Below, piece after piece: positions 6,333-14,813 of a stretch of DNA of 16,074 bases. Position numbers and translations under genes: made by a program. Under the pieces are notes generated by a model that was not told the DNA's origin, searched no databases, and saw only the letters and a program-made list of their open reading frames with translations. The stretch is taken from NCBI GenBank assembly GCA_039934475.1, contig JBDTMC010000144.1, positions 1 to 16,074 on the forward strand. The letters run 5' to 3'. Within the stretch, counting starts at the first letter, position 1. Each line of letters begins with the position of its first letter. Source of the DNA: JBDTMC01 sp039934475 (GTDB lineage: Bacteria > Acidobacteriota > Terriglobia > Bryobacterales > Bryobacteraceae).

Positions 6333-7214
6333 ATGGATCCGCTAATAGACCGCAAGTTTCTCGAAAAACTGGAACGGCTGACCATCCACTGGCAAAAGTC
6401 GTTTCCCGGTCTTGTGGGCGGACACAACGTGTCGCGGTTCTCCGGCCCGGGCCAGGAGTTCCTGGACCATCGCCACTTCCATCAGGGCGACGATCTACGC
6501 GCGGTGAACTGGCTGGCGTACATGCGCCTGGAAAAGCTCTTCCTGAAGATGTTCCAGGTGGAGCCGCGGGTGCCGGTGCGGATGCTGGTAGACATCAGCG
6601 GATCAATGACGACGGGTGGTAGCCAGAAGTTCGAGTTCGCGAGGAAACTGGCGGCGGCGCTTTGCTATGTGGCGCTGGTGCGGCTGGACAGTATCTCCAT
6701 CAATCCGTTTGACAGCAAGCTGCACGAATCCTTTATCTGCAGCGGCGGGCGGCACCGGTTCGCGCCGAGCGTGGACTTCCTAGCGGCGCTGAAGCCCGGC
6801 GGCCCGACGAACTACCTGCAAGTGGCGCGTAGCTTTATCTCCACCTACCAGCAGCGGGGGCTGGTGATTGTGATTTCGGACTTTCTGGACGACCAGGACT
6901 GCTTCCGGCCGCTGCAGCACTTTGCCGATTACGGGCATGAACTGCTGTTGGTGCAGGTGTGGGCTCCGGAAGACCGCACTCCGCCGTGGACGGGAGAACT
7001 AGACCTGGAAGACGCCGAGACAGGCGGGCACTTGGAGATCTCCTTCGACGACGACGCGCGGAAGGCCTATACGAGCGCCTTTGACGATTTCAGCCGTCAA
7101 ATCCAAGTGCTGGCGAATCGCTATGGCGGGCGTTACGCGGGTCTTTCCACCGATATGGCGATTGAAGACGCCATTTTCGGACCGCTGACGCGCACTGAGG
7201 CGCTAGTAGGCTAA
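6333..7214 (+). CDS. DUF58-family VWA-like protein
   Basis: 293 aa. The N-terminal part carries the DUF58 hallmark RHFHQGDDLRAVNWLAYMR (47-65), followed by a VWA-like domain starting at RMLVDISGSM (83-92) with the MIDAS-type DxSxS (D87, S89, S91) intact. DUF58 proteins are the usual direct partners of MoxR ATPases; the role is inferred to be adaptor or substrate recognition. It lacks the N-terminal transmembrane pair of some DUF58 proteins, so it looks cytoplasmic. ATG 6333 lies 12 nt after the MoxR stop behind a GCGGGG stretch, and the next gene starts 2 nt after its stop, so it is co-transcribed and coupled. Confidence 0.93.
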   Translation: MDPLIDRKFLEKLERLTIHWQKSFPGLVGGHNVSRFSGPGQEFLDHRHFHQGDDLRAVNWLAYMRLEKLFLKMFQVEPRVPVRMLVDISGSMTTGGSQKFEFARKLAAALCYVALVRLDSISINPFDSKLHESFICSGGRHRFAPSVDFLAALKPGGPTNYLQVARSFISTYQQRGLVIVISDFLDDQDCFRPLQHFADYGHELLLVQVWAPEDRTPPWTGELDLEDAETGGHLEISFDDDARKAYTSAFDDFSRQIQVLANRYGGRYAGLSTDMAIEDAIFGPLTRTEALVG

Positions 7215-7216
7215 CG

Positions 7217-9124
7217 ATGTTTCTGTTGAACCTGAGCCTAGGGGAGTTTCTGGCGATCTTCAGCGCGATGTCAGGGGTGCTGGTGGCGCTGTATCTGTTA
7301 GACCGTTCGAGGCGGCGGCAGAGGGTGGCGACGTTGCGGTTCTGGATGTCCGCCCAGAAGCCGGCAGAGATGAAGCACCGCAAACGGATCCAACAGCCGT
7401 GGTCGCTGCTGCTGCAACTGATCAGCATCGCGCTGCTGCTGCTGGCGCTGGCGCAACTGCAACTGGGTACGCCGGACCGGGTTTCGCGGGACCATATCCT
7501 GATTCTGGATACCTCGGCGTGGATGAATGCCAAGGTGGGACGCGGCGTGTTGATGGATGCGGCGCGCGCGACGGCACGGAGCTGGCTACGCCTGGTGCCA
7601 CCGGCCGACCGGGTGATGGTGGTGCGCGCGGACGCGCTGGCGACACCGGCGACGGCGCTGGAGACGAATCGAGAAGTGATTCTGGATGCGATTCGTCAAT
7701 CGAGCCCCGGGTCCTCTGCGCTGAACCTGGATCAGGCGCTGACGTTCGCCGATCGGGTCCGTAAAATGCATGCGCGGCGCGCCGGTGAAATTGTGGTGGT
7801 TGGCGCGGGACGGATTCCGGCAGGCGACGATGCGCCGAGAGCGGTACCGGCAGGCGCGCGCTTCCTGGTTGTGCCGTCAGATCTGGAAGACGTGGGGTTG
7901 CGAAAGATCGGATTGCGGCGCTCGCCCACCGATCCGGATTTGTGGGACATCTTTGTATCGGTTCGGAATTACGGCCATTTGCCGCAAAACGTGCCGATTG
8001 GGCTGCAGTTCGGCAACGCTCCGGCGGGTTCGAAGCGGCTGACGCTGGCGCCGGGCGCCGAACAGAACGTCAACTTCGAGTACCGCACCAAGGCCGCGGG
8101 TTGGATGGAGATACGGCTGTTCACGAGCGATGCTTTCCCGCAGGATGACCGGGCGCTGCTGGAGCTGCCGGCGCAGAAGTCGCTACGCGTGATTGTGTAT
8201 TCGAACCAGCCGGAACTGTTGAAGCCACTGTTCGCGGGGGGACGCGTGCAGGCGCAGTACCGGAGCCCGGCGCAGTATCAACCGAAGCCGGCGGATACCG
8301 ATGTGATGATCCTGGATGGGTTTGGCCCGCCGGCGCCTCCGGAGATCGAATCGGTGTGGATTGAACCGCCGGCTGGAGTTTCCCCAGCGGCGGTGGCGAC
8401 GACGCGGAGTAATGTGGAGATCCGCAACTGGCGCACCGATCACGAACTGGGCGCGGGGCTGCGGTTGAAGGACGTGCGGCTGGCTTCGGCGGAGGTGTAC
8501 CGGCTGGCTCCGAACGATATTCCGGTGGCCGAAACCGAAGCGGGACCAGTGATCGTGGCGCGCCCGGGCAAGCACAAGATGGTGATTCTTGGCTTCCATC
8601 CCATGCGCACGGAGATGCGTTATGAGCTGGCGACTCCTTTGCTGTTTGCGAACATCTTCCGCTGGATGTCGCCGGAGACGTTCCGCCGCTGGGAGCTGAA
8701 TGCGGGCAGTGTGGGTACGGTGGCGATGGCGTTGGACAAAGACACGAAGCCCGAGGCGATCAGCGTTACCGCCGATGGGCATCGCCTGCCGTATACGGTG
8801 CAGGACAATGTGCTGCGATTCTTTGCCGGCAATCCGGCGAGCGTGCGGGTGCAAGCGGGCGACCGCGATGTGGTTTATTCGCTGACGCTGCCGGATGTGG
8901 CCGACGCTGTTTGGACGCCGCCCGCGGACGTGCGGAAGGGGTTGCCGCGGGACTATCCTACGGCGGCCGGAGCGCAAGATGCGTGGCAGTGGTTGGCCGT
9001 GTTGGGTGGGCTGGGATTGCTATTGGAATGGATTCTGTTTGGACGCCGGCGGCAGTTGGTGGCGGCGGGGACGAAGGCGCAGCATCCGTGGCGTGAGAAG
9101 TTCGGCCTGCGGAGGGCGTCGTGA
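7217..9124 (+). CDS. BatA-like membrane protein with degenerate VWA domain
   Basis: 635 aa. Two N-terminal membrane segments (about 9-28 and 63-82) surround a basic loop (RSRRRQR...KHRKRIQQPW), the BatA N-terminal pattern. A VWA-like domain begins at HILILDTSAWMNA: D98 and S100 are present but the third MIDAS position (102) is tryptophan instead of serine, so metal binding is doubtful. A beta-sandwich-like segment follows (about 235-330, LWDIFVSVRNYG), then a long extracytoplasmic region, and a final membrane helix at about 589-608 (WLAVLGGLGLLLEWILF) with a basic tail. It probably sits in the inner membrane with most of its mass periplasmic. Its ATG is 2 nt after the DUF58 stop, and its TGA overlaps the next GTG by 4 nt. 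Family and operon are clear; substrate is unknown. Confidence 0.9.
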   Translation: MFLLNLSLGEFLAIFSAMSGVLVALYLLDRSRRRQRVATLRFWMSAQKPAEMKHRKRIQQPWSLLLQLISIALLLLALAQLQLGTPDRVSRDHILILDTSAWMNAKVGRGVLMDAARATARSWLRLVPPADRVMVVRADALATPATALETNREVILDAIRQSSPGSSALNLDQALTFADRVRKMHARRAGEIVVVGAGRIPAGDDAPRAVPAGARFLVVPSDLEDVGLRKIGLRRSPTDPDLWDIFVSVRNYGHLPQNVPIGLQFGNAPAGSKRLTLAPGAEQNVNFEYRTKAAGWMEIRLFTSDAFPQDDRALLELPAQKSLRVIVYSNQPELLKPLFAGGRVQAQYRSPAQYQPKPADTDVMILDGFGPPAPPEIESVWIEPPAGVSPAAVATTRSNVEIRNWRTDHELGAGLRLKDVRLASAEVYRLAPNDIPVAETEAGPVIVARPGKHKMVILGFHPMRTEMRYELATPLLFANIFRWMSPETFRRWELNAGSVGTVAMALDKDTKPEAISVTADGHRLPYTVQDNVLRFFAGNPASVRVQAGDRDVVYSLTLPDVADAVWTPPADVRKGLPRDYPTAAGAQDAWQWLAVLGGLGLLLEWILFGRRRQLVAAGTKAQHPWREKFGLRRAS

Positions 9125-11610
9125 CGTTTCAGTATCCGTGGGTGCTGCTGCTGGCGGTGGCTCCGTTGGCGTGGATGTACTGGGAACTGCCGAGGACGCC
9201 GCGCCGGCTCTCATTAGTGCTGAAGGCGCTCTCATTTGTGGCGATACTGGTGGCGCTGTCGCAGCCCAAGCTCACGTTGTCTGAGACGCGCATTGCGGTG
9301 GCCGTCCTGGTGGACACTTCGGCCAGCGTGACGCAGAAGGATTTGGCCAAGGCGAGCGAAATCGCGGCTACGATTCAGGGGGCGCGTGGACGCCACTGGA
9401 CGCGCATTCTACCGTTTGCGCGCAGCACACGGGGACTGAACCAGGATGAGCAGGCGACGCTGAAGTACACCTCAGGCGAAGCGGGGCGCGGCACGGATCT
9501 GGAGGCGGCGATTCGTGAGGCGGTGGCCTCACTACCGGAGGGTATGGTGCCACGGGTGGCGCTGATTTCCGACGGTAAGGAAAACCAGGGCAGCGTGGCG
9601 CGCGCGGCGTGGCAGGCCAACATGCAAGGCGTGCCCGTGGACACGTTTCCCCTCGCGGGACGTCCGCAGCCGAGCCTGCGGGTGGAAGGCGTAAGCTTCC
9701 CGGCGCAAGCGTTCACAGGGGAGAAGTTCCCGGTGGAAGTAACACTGCGGTCGCCACGAAAGACAGAAGCGACGGTGGAACTGACGGCCGAAGGGAAGTC
9801 ACTCGGGTCGAGCACGGTGAGCGTGGATGAGGGAGTCAGCCAGCTACGGCTGCACACCAGCCTGAGCACCACCGGAGCGGTGAACCTGGCGGGAACAGTG
9901 CATTCGCAAGAGTTGGGCGATGCCCGGTTTGAGCAGGCGGTGACGCTGCGGCGGCCGCGAATTCTGTATGTGTCGTCCGATCCGGAGGGTACCGAGAGCC
10001 ATCTGTTTGCGACGCTGGCGGCGGCGCAGTTCGACGTGACGCGCGCCTCCAAGAGCAGCATCCCGGAGGATTTAAACCTGTTCCAGATCGTGTTGTTCAA
10101 CAACTGGGATTTGGAGACGGTTCCCGAGCAGCGCAAGAACGACCTGGAGAAGTACGTGAAGCAGGGCGGGGGCCTGTTGGTGATTGGCGGCGAGCGCAAC
10201 CGCTATGTGGAGAACAAGAAGATTGAGGACGCCTTAGACCGGTCGCTACCGGCGAAACTGGCGCCGCCGCGTTCGCCAGAAGGCACGTGCGTGGTGCTGA
10301 TCATCGACAAATCGTCGTCGATGGAAGGGCGGAAGATGGAACTGGCGCGGCTGGCGGCGATCGGCGTGATTGAGAATCTGCGTCCGGTGGATACGGTGGG
10401 CGTGCTGATCTTCGACAACTCGTTCCAATGGGCGGTGCCAATTCGCCGCGCGGAGGACCGTACGTTGATCAAGAGGCTGGTGGCGGGGATTACGCCCGAC
10501 GGCGGCACGCAGATCGCGCCAGCGCTTTCGGAGGCGTTCCGGAAGATCAGCGTCGCGACTGGCACGTTCAAGCACATCGTGCTGTTGACGGACGGAATCA
10601 GCGAAGAAGGCGACAGCATCGCGCTTGCGAAAGAAGCGTCGGAGAAGAAAGTTACGATTTCGACGGTGGGCTTGGGGCAGGACGTGAATCGGGCCTATCT
10701 GGAGAAAGTAGCGGCGTTCGCCAAGGGGAAGAGCTATTTCCTGACGGACCCCGCGGGGTTGGAGCAGATTCTGCTGCGCGACGTGATGGAGCACACGGGG
10801 ACGACGGCGGTGGAGAAGCCGCTGCAGCCGACGGTGTTGCATCAGTCGGAGATTCTGGCGGGAGTGGGTATGGACCAGGCTCCGCCACTGAAGGGCTATG
10901 TGAAGTTCATTGCCAAGCCCACGGCGGACACGATTCTGAATATGGAGAAGGATCCGCTGCTGACGCGCTGGCAATACGGTTTGGGCCGCTCCGCCGTGTT
11001 TGCGTCGGATGCGAAGGCGCGCTGGGGAGCGAACTGGGTGACGTGGGGCGGGTATGACCGGTTCTGGTCGAACCTGCTGCGCGACCTGCTGCCGCACGCC
11101 CAGGCGGGCGAAGCGAGCGCGGAATTCGATAGCGCCAACGGCGAACTGGTTGTGGACTATCGCCTGGAGCGGCAAATTCCCGAACCGAAGACGGTGCCGG
11201 CTATTTTCGTAATTGGGCCGGAAGGGTTCCAGAAGGCGATTGAGGTGAAGAAGGTGGCGGCGGGCGCGTTCCGCGGGCGCGTGGCCTTGGGTACACGGAA
11301 GGGCCTGTTCCGCATCCGGCCGCTGGCGGAATCGCAGGCGTTTCCTGAGATCGGGTACTACCGGCAGGAAGACGAGATGGTGGACTACGGAGCAAATGAG
11401 CTGCTGCTGAAGCAGATCGCCGAGTTCACTGGCGGGCGATTTAATCCGAAGCCTAGCGAGGTGTTCGACGCGAACGGACGCAGCATTGCCTCCACGCTGA
11501 GGCTGTGGCCGTTGCTGCTGGCGCTGGCGGTGGCGTTAAACCTTGCGGAGCTGATTATCCGGAAGTGGAAGGGCATCCTGCAGAGCCTCTCGCGGACCAA
11601 GGTTGCATAG
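9121..11610 (+). CDS. Large membrane protein with two VWA domains around a GATase1-like segment
   Basis: 829 aa. N-terminal membrane segments at about 4-20 and 33-47. The first VWA domain has MIDAS VLVDTSASV (D65, S67, S69), a GRGTD loop (T125) and LISDGKE (D151). After a sandwich-like linker (185-275), the segment RPRILYVSSDPEG to GGGLLVIGGERN (278-360) resembles the glutamine-amidotransferase-like fold found in such proteins, without an obvious catalytic Cys-His-Glu set. The second VWA has MIDAS LIIDKSSSM (D396, S398, S400), GGTQI (T463) and LLTDGIS (D491). The C terminus has another extracytoplasmic region and a final helix (about 798-817, LWPLLLALAVALNLAELII). The GTG at 9121 overlaps the previous stop by 4 nt. 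It closes the MoxR operon and is presumably the main surface partner. The substrate is not evident. Confidence 0.92.
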   Translation: MTFQYPWVLLLAVAPLAWMYWELPRTPRRLSLVLKALSFVAILVALSQPKLTLSETRIAVAVLVDTSASVTQKDLAKASEIAATIQGARGRHWTRILPFARSTRGLNQDEQATLKYTSGEAGRGTDLEAAIREAVASLPEGMVPRVALISDGKENQGSVARAAWQANMQGVPVDTFPLAGRPQPSLRVEGVSFPAQAFTGEKFPVEVTLRSPRKTEATVELTAEGKSLGSSTVSVDEGVSQLRLHTSLSTTGAVNLAGTVHSQELGDARFEQAVTLRRPRILYVSSDPEGTESHLFATLAAAQFDVTRASKSSIPEDLNLFQIVLFNNWDLETVPEQRKNDLEKYVKQGGGLLVIGGERNRYVENKKIEDALDRSLPAKLAPPRSPEGTCVVLIIDKSSSMEGRKMELARLAAIGVIENLRPVDTVGVLIFDNSFQWAVPIRRAEDRTLIKRLVAGITPDGGTQIAPALSEAFRKISVATGTFKHIVLLTDGISEEGDSIALAKEASEKKVTISTVGLGQDVNRAYLEKVAAFAKGKSYFLTDPAGLEQILLRDVMEHTGTTAVEKPLQPTVLHQSEILAGVGMDQAPPLKGYVKFIAKPTADTILNMEKDPLLTRWQYGLGRSAVFASDAKARWGANWVTWGGYDRFWSNLLRDLLPHAQAGEASAEFDSANGELVVDYRLERQIPEPKTVPAIFVIGPEGFQKAIEVKKVAAGAFRGRVALGTRKGLFRIRPLAESQAFPEIGYYRQEDEMVDYGANELLLKQIAEFTGGRFNPKPSEVFDANGRSIASTLRLWPLLLALAVALNLAELIIRKWKGILQSLSRTKVA

Positions 11611-11640
11611 GGTCTGCGATCCGTGATCTGATACGCTTCA

Positions 11641-12960
11641 ATGGCTACGGAAACGTCCCCTATGAAGCGGACCACGATGGCACCAACGCACGCCCGCAAC
11701 TGGGTGATCGTCTTCGCGGTCACGCTGGCTGTCATCACATACTTTGACCGCGTCTGCTTATCGCAAGCGGGCCCGTATATTCGCAAAGACCTGGGCCTCA
11801 CGCCGATACAGATGGGCGTGGCGCTCTCAGCTTTCGCGTGGGCATACGCGTTGTTTGAAATTCCGGGCGGGTTCCTGGGCGACTGGCTGGGACCACGCAA
11901 GGTTTTGATTCGGATTGTAATCTGGTGGAGCTTCTTCACCGCATTTACGGCATTCGCTTTTAATCAGGTCTCGCTGGTGGTGGTGCAGTTGTTGTTCGGC
12001 GCGGGCGAAGCGGGCTGCTTTCCCAACCTGACGAAGACCTTCACTATCTGGCTGCCGCGGGAAGAACGAGTGCGGGCGCAAGGGATCATGTGGCTGAGCG
12101 CGCGGTGGGGCGGGGCTTTCACGCCGCTGCTGGTGCTGCCGATTATCAAGTTCTTCAACTGGCGCACGGCGTTCCTGATGTTCGGCAGCCTGGGAGTGAT
12201 TTGGGTGTTCTTCTTCTGGCGCTGGTTCCGCGACCATCCGAAGGATCACCCGTCGGTGAACGAAGCGGAGTTGGAACTGCTGGGCGGACCGAACGCGAAG
12301 ATCAGCGGTCATGGGAGCGTACCGTGGGGAAGATTCGTGGCTTCGCCGACGGTGTGGCTGATGTGGCTGCAGTATTTCTGCATCTCCTACGGCTGGTATT
12401 TCTACATCACGTGGCTGCCGACGTATCTTCAGGACGCACGCCATATGGATCTGGGCGCGCTGCGCGCGATTCTGGCGGGATTTCCGCTCTTCTGCGGCGG
12501 CATTGGATGTTTCTTTAGCGGGATGATGCTGCCGTGGCTGACGAAGCTGTTTGGCGACTCAAGGAAGGCGCGACGCTTCATGGCTTGCGTGGGCTGCTTC
12601 TCGGCAGGAGTCATGCTGATTGTGTCTTCGCGGCAGACCGATCCGATCTGGGCCATGGCTGCGATGGGCGCGGCGAGCTTCTGCAACGACCTGGTGATGC
12701 CTCCGGCGTGGGGAGCTTGCATGGAGGTGGGAGGACGCTTCGCGGGAACGCTTTCCGGATCGATGAACATGATGGGCAACCTGGGCGGCGCCGTGTCGCC
12801 GATCGTAGTCGGGTACATCCTCAGCACCACCAATCAGAACTGGACGTTGACGTTCTACATTTCGGCGGCGGTTTATATGGTGGGTATGCTGGCGTGGATG
12901 TTTATCGACCCAGTTAGTACGTTGGATACAGAACTAGGCCAGCAACTGGAGCACGCGTAG
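11641..12960 (+). CDS. MFS transporter, ACS (anion:cation symporter) family
   Basis: 439 aa with about 12 hydrophobic helices. Features of the ACS branch of the major facilitator superfamily: YFDRVCLSQAGPYI in the first helix/loop (34-47), motif A-like GGFLGDWLGPRKVL (76-89), GAGEAGCFPN in helix 4 (120-129), and a cytoplasmic central loop near HPKDHPSVNEAELELL. Members import organic anions such as hexuronates, glucarate, galactonate or phthalate with protons; the substrate cannot be chosen from sequence. The start is uncertain: ATG 11641, ATG 11662 and ATG 11677 are all in frame and none has a good Shine-Dalgarno sequence. It begins 30 nt after the VWA gene but is functionally unrelated, so it may have its own promoter or be read through. 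Confidence 0.93.
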   Translation: MATETSPMKRTTMAPTHARNWVIVFAVTLAVITYFDRVCLSQAGPYIRKDLGLTPIQMGVALSAFAWAYALFEIPGGFLGDWLGPRKVLIRIVIWWSFFTAFTAFAFNQVSLVVVQLLFGAGEAGCFPNLTKTFTIWLPREERVRAQGIMWLSARWGGAFTPLLVLPIIKFFNWRTAFLMFGSLGVIWVFFFWRWFRDHPKDHPSVNEAELELLGGPNAKISGHGSVPWGRFVASPTVWLMWLQYFCISYGWYFYITWLPTYLQDARHMDLGALRAILAGFPLFCGGIGCFFSGMMLPWLTKLFGDSRKARRFMACVGCFSAGVMLIVSSRQTDPIWAMAAMGAASFCNDLVMPPAWGACMEVGGRFAGTLSGSMNMMGNLGGAVSPIVVGYILSTTNQNWTLTFYISAAVYMVGMLAWMFIDPVSTLDTELGQQLEHA

Positions 12961-12979
12961 TCGGCCGTCGAGCAACAGC

Positions 12980-13077
12980 GATCAACGCCATGAAGACGGT
13001 CATCCTGAACGTACTGGGCCCCATAGGACTAAGCAGGGGCATGGATGACCCGTGTTCTGTACTACTTAGCGTTGATC
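12980..13077. repeat. Nested inverted-repeat element in an intergenic region
   Basis: Three nested complementary pairs: outer GATCAACGC (12980-12988) with GCGTTGATC (13069-13077), middle GGTCATCC (12998-13005) with GGATGACC (13043-13050), inner GCCCC (13018-13022) with GGGGC (13036-13040). The unpaired spacers are unequal (9 and 18 nt between outer and middle stems). The element could fold as RNA or as a cruciform. There is no T tract after it, so it is not a standard intrinsic terminator. It may be a small miniature-element-like or dispersed intergenic repeat, or a structured leader for the downstream gene. Confidence 0.6.
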
Positions 13078-13155
13078 ATAGTTGTTATTGATGTTAATCT
13101 TCGGGGGTTACGCGCTTCCGAAGATATTGAGACGGCGGCCGTCACAGAGTTAGTT

Positions 13156-13161
13156 AAGGAG
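13156..13161 (+). promoter_or_regulatory. Strong Shine-Dalgarno sequence for the secreted protein gene
   Basis: AAGGAG located 5 nt before the ATG at 13167. It is one of the better ribosome binding sites in the window and fixes that start. A weak candidate promoter (TTGATC at 13072, GTTAAT at 13093, 15-nt spacing) lies upstream but is not convincing. Confidence 0.7.
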
Positions 13162-13166
13162 AAGAG

Positions 13167-13793
13167 ATGCGCCGATTTGCTCTCTCGGTTGTGCTATCCG
13201 CCGTGGCCCTAGCGTTCGCTTCAGATGTACGCGGCGGCGACCGGTCCGACGATCCGCGTGTGAAGACCGCCGTTGCCGCTGGTCTTCAATACCTGGCGAC
13301 GTTGTCGCCAAGCCAGAACGTTCAAACTCTCTCGGTGCAAACGGAGCCGGCGGCGACCGCCAGTTCCGCCACAAATCAAGGCCTCTCGGTTTCGGCTGTC
13401 ATGCTGACCTGGGTGGATGCCGCAAGGGTGATACCGTGCACCGGATGTATCCAAGGCTCGCAGACGGCCACGCTGGGGATCTCTTATCCATTAACGCAAG
13501 TGACTGCTGGATCCACTTACAATTGGATCATTACCTACAACTCCGACACATATAGTGGTCCGTGCGCGGTGACGTTCGCCATTATCCAGGTGAATCCGGT
13601 TCGTCCGTTGGGCGGATTTGTTGTTCCTGCGTCGTGCCGGCTGGGTTCGGTCTATGCGTCGTGGAGCAGCGGTGTGATCCCCGATGTGAGCGGCGACGCG
13701 ATTCTGCTCGGACAGATTGTGGCGAAGGACGGCAGCGCGGTGACGGATCGATTGGTGCAAGGCATCAACATCGTCTCCCCCGCCCTGAAGTAA
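13167..13793 (+). CDS. Secreted protein of unknown function
   Basis: 208 aa. The N terminus MRRFALSVVLSAVALAFASDV is a Sec signal peptide with likely cleavage around residues 19-24. The mature part is rich in small and polar residues (Ser, Thr, Val, Ala) with beta-strand alternation, a CTGC pair (residues about 94-97) and two further cysteines near GPC and ASCRLG, which may form disulfides outside the cytoplasm. No domain or enzyme motif is recognised. It has its own strong ribosome binding site and follows a 206-nt intergenic region, so it is probably a separate transcription unit. Its stop abuts the stop of a possible minus-strand remnant (13794). Confidence 0.8.
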   Translation: MRRFALSVVLSAVALAFASDVRGGDRSDDPRVKTAVAAGLQYLATLSPSQNVQTLSVQTEPAATASSATNQGLSVSAVMLTWVDAARVIPCTGCIQGSQTATLGISYPLTQVTAGSTYNWIITYNSDTYSGPCAVTFAIIQVNPVRPLGGFVVPASCRLGSVYASWSSGVIPDVSGDAILLGQIVAKDGSAVTDRLVQGINIVSPALK

Positions 13794-14057
13794 TCACCGG
13801 GCGAGCCATACCGTGGCGGTGGCGGTGGCCCAGCCGACCGTCGGGAGTTCCACGGGACCGGGAGGGCCGATCGTATTTCCGAGCAGCGCGCAGCCGGCGA
13901 CCGGCAGCGTACCGTCCGCGGCCAGATCCAGAGTCCACATTTGCGTCGCGCCTTCATTCCCGACGGACACTACAGCGCCGGTAGCCGCCGCAAAGGCATT
14001 GGGTCCCTAGCAGCCCCGTGGTGCAACGCCGTGTGCCGGAAAAATTGGTACAGGCAC
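13794..14057 (-). pseudogene. Possible gene remnant interrupted by an in-frame TAG
   Basis: On the minus strand, an AAGGGAGG (14071-14064) stands 6 nt before GTG 14057. The frame reads 16 codons (PVPIFPAHGVAPRGC), meets TAG at 14009-14007, then continues open for 70 codons to TGA 13796-13794. The second part (GPNAFAAATGAVVSVG, WTLDLAADGTLPVAG, ending ATATVWLAR) has GC-rich third positions and protein-like composition, similar to the end of a secreted beta-rich protein. It ends immediately next to the stop of the convergent 13167 gene. The alternative is that the 70-codon stretch is a chance open frame, since the opposite strand is also open over the same bases. A degraded C-terminal fragment is the preferred but tentative reading. 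Confidence 0.35.
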
Positions 14058-14071
14058 GAATTTCCTCCCTT

Positions 14072-14351
14072 GGGAACTTCTGTATTTACAGTAGCTTACG
14101 GGAGTCGGAAAATCATGCCAGCCCCATTTTTCGAGCTTGACCACTGGCGCCACGGACTGCTAATAGTTGGACAGATTGCCGTTGGGTACAACGTATTTCA
14201 CGTCTTATTATCCTTCTTTACTGAGTGGGGGTTGGCACCAACGGGCTGCAATTGCTTGAAAAGCGATGTGATGGGGGTGAATTACTGTGTCGGTTGGACC
14301 GGCGGGTGTGGCGAAGAGGGTCAAACGTCGATGAGGCTGTAGGATGAAGGG
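14072..14351. other. Intergenic stretch without a credible gene
   Basis: This stretch is visibly poorer in GC than its surroundings. A plus-strand frame from ATG 14115 to TAG 14342 (75 codons) has a GGGAG 10 nt upstream and a hydrophobic run (GLLIVGQIAVGY), but its codon third positions are not GC-biased like the neighbouring genes, so it is not called. A perfect small inverted repeat GTTGG-CA-CCAAC sits at 14231-14242. The promoter of the lipoprotein gene at 14352 presumably lies here but was not recognised. Confidence 0.5.
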
Positions 14352-14810
14352 GTGATCCGATTCCTTTGCGTAATGGTCCTCGCCCTGTTGACAGCGTGCA
14401 GCGAGCCAAAGACAGGCAGCGCACCGAAGGCCGATGTGACGACGGAAGGCTGGTATGCGGAGACTGTGACGCGGCTGCAGGAAGGGAACAGGCAAGCGGA
14501 AGAGGCACTGCGGCGCGGAGACCGGGACGGAGCAGGGAAACTGATTGTGGAGAACGAGAAGGCAGGCCAGCGCCTGCTGGAAGCCCCACATCCAACCTTG
14601 GCGGCCACACTAGCGGTGTCAGACACCGATAACCTGCATGCGAGAATGCTGCTGACGAACAAGCATTACGGCTGGGCGCGCCTGATTCTGCAAAAAGACG
14701 CGGCGCGGTGGCAGCACTGGACGCCCTCTTCCGAGGAGAGCCAGCGGAGGTTGGCAGCGGCGCAGAAAGGGATGGCGGAGGTGGATGGGAAGATGGTGTC
14801 GGGGCGTTAG
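14352..14810 (+). CDS. Small predicted lipoprotein of unknown function
   Basis: 152 aa from GTG 14352, preceded by AGGA 7 nt upstream. The N terminus MIRFLCVMVLALLTACSEP is a lipoprotein signal with lipobox LTAC and lipidated C16. The mature domain is helical and charged (QEGNRQAEEALRRGDRDGAGKLIVENEKAG), then contains NKHYGWARLILQKD. There are no further cysteines and no recognised domain. It would be anchored to the inner or outer membrane facing the periplasm. It stands alone, converging on the minus-strand nucleotidyltransferase gene. The lipoprotein call is solid; the role is unknown. Confidence 0.82.
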   Translation: MIRFLCVMVLALLTACSEPKTGSAPKADVTTEGWYAETVTRLQEGNRQAEEALRRGDRDGAGKLIVENEKAGQRLLEAPHPTLAATLAVSDTDNLHARMLLTNKHYGWARLILQKDAARWQHWTPSSEESQRRLAAAQKGMAEVDGKMVSGR

Positions 14811-14813
14811 TCG

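Noticed and set aside
8183..8977. 264-codon minus-strand frame opposite the BatA-like gene
   Set aside because: Arg/His-rich antisense reading, no domain, and the plus-strand protein is continuous.
10246..11175. 309-codon minus-strand frame opposite the second VWA gene
   Set aside because: Same antisense artefact; the plus strand contains intact VWA metal-site motifs over this stretch.
13813..14010. 65-codon plus-strand frame starting with GTG repeats
   Set aside because: No ribosome site, Ser/Pro/Ala-rich composition, and the opposite strand over the same bases reads as a more protein-like sequence.
14115..14342. 75-codon plus-strand frame with a hydrophobic stretch
   Set aside because: Codon third positions lack the GC bias of neighbouring genes and no family is recognised; kept only as a note in the intergenic entry.
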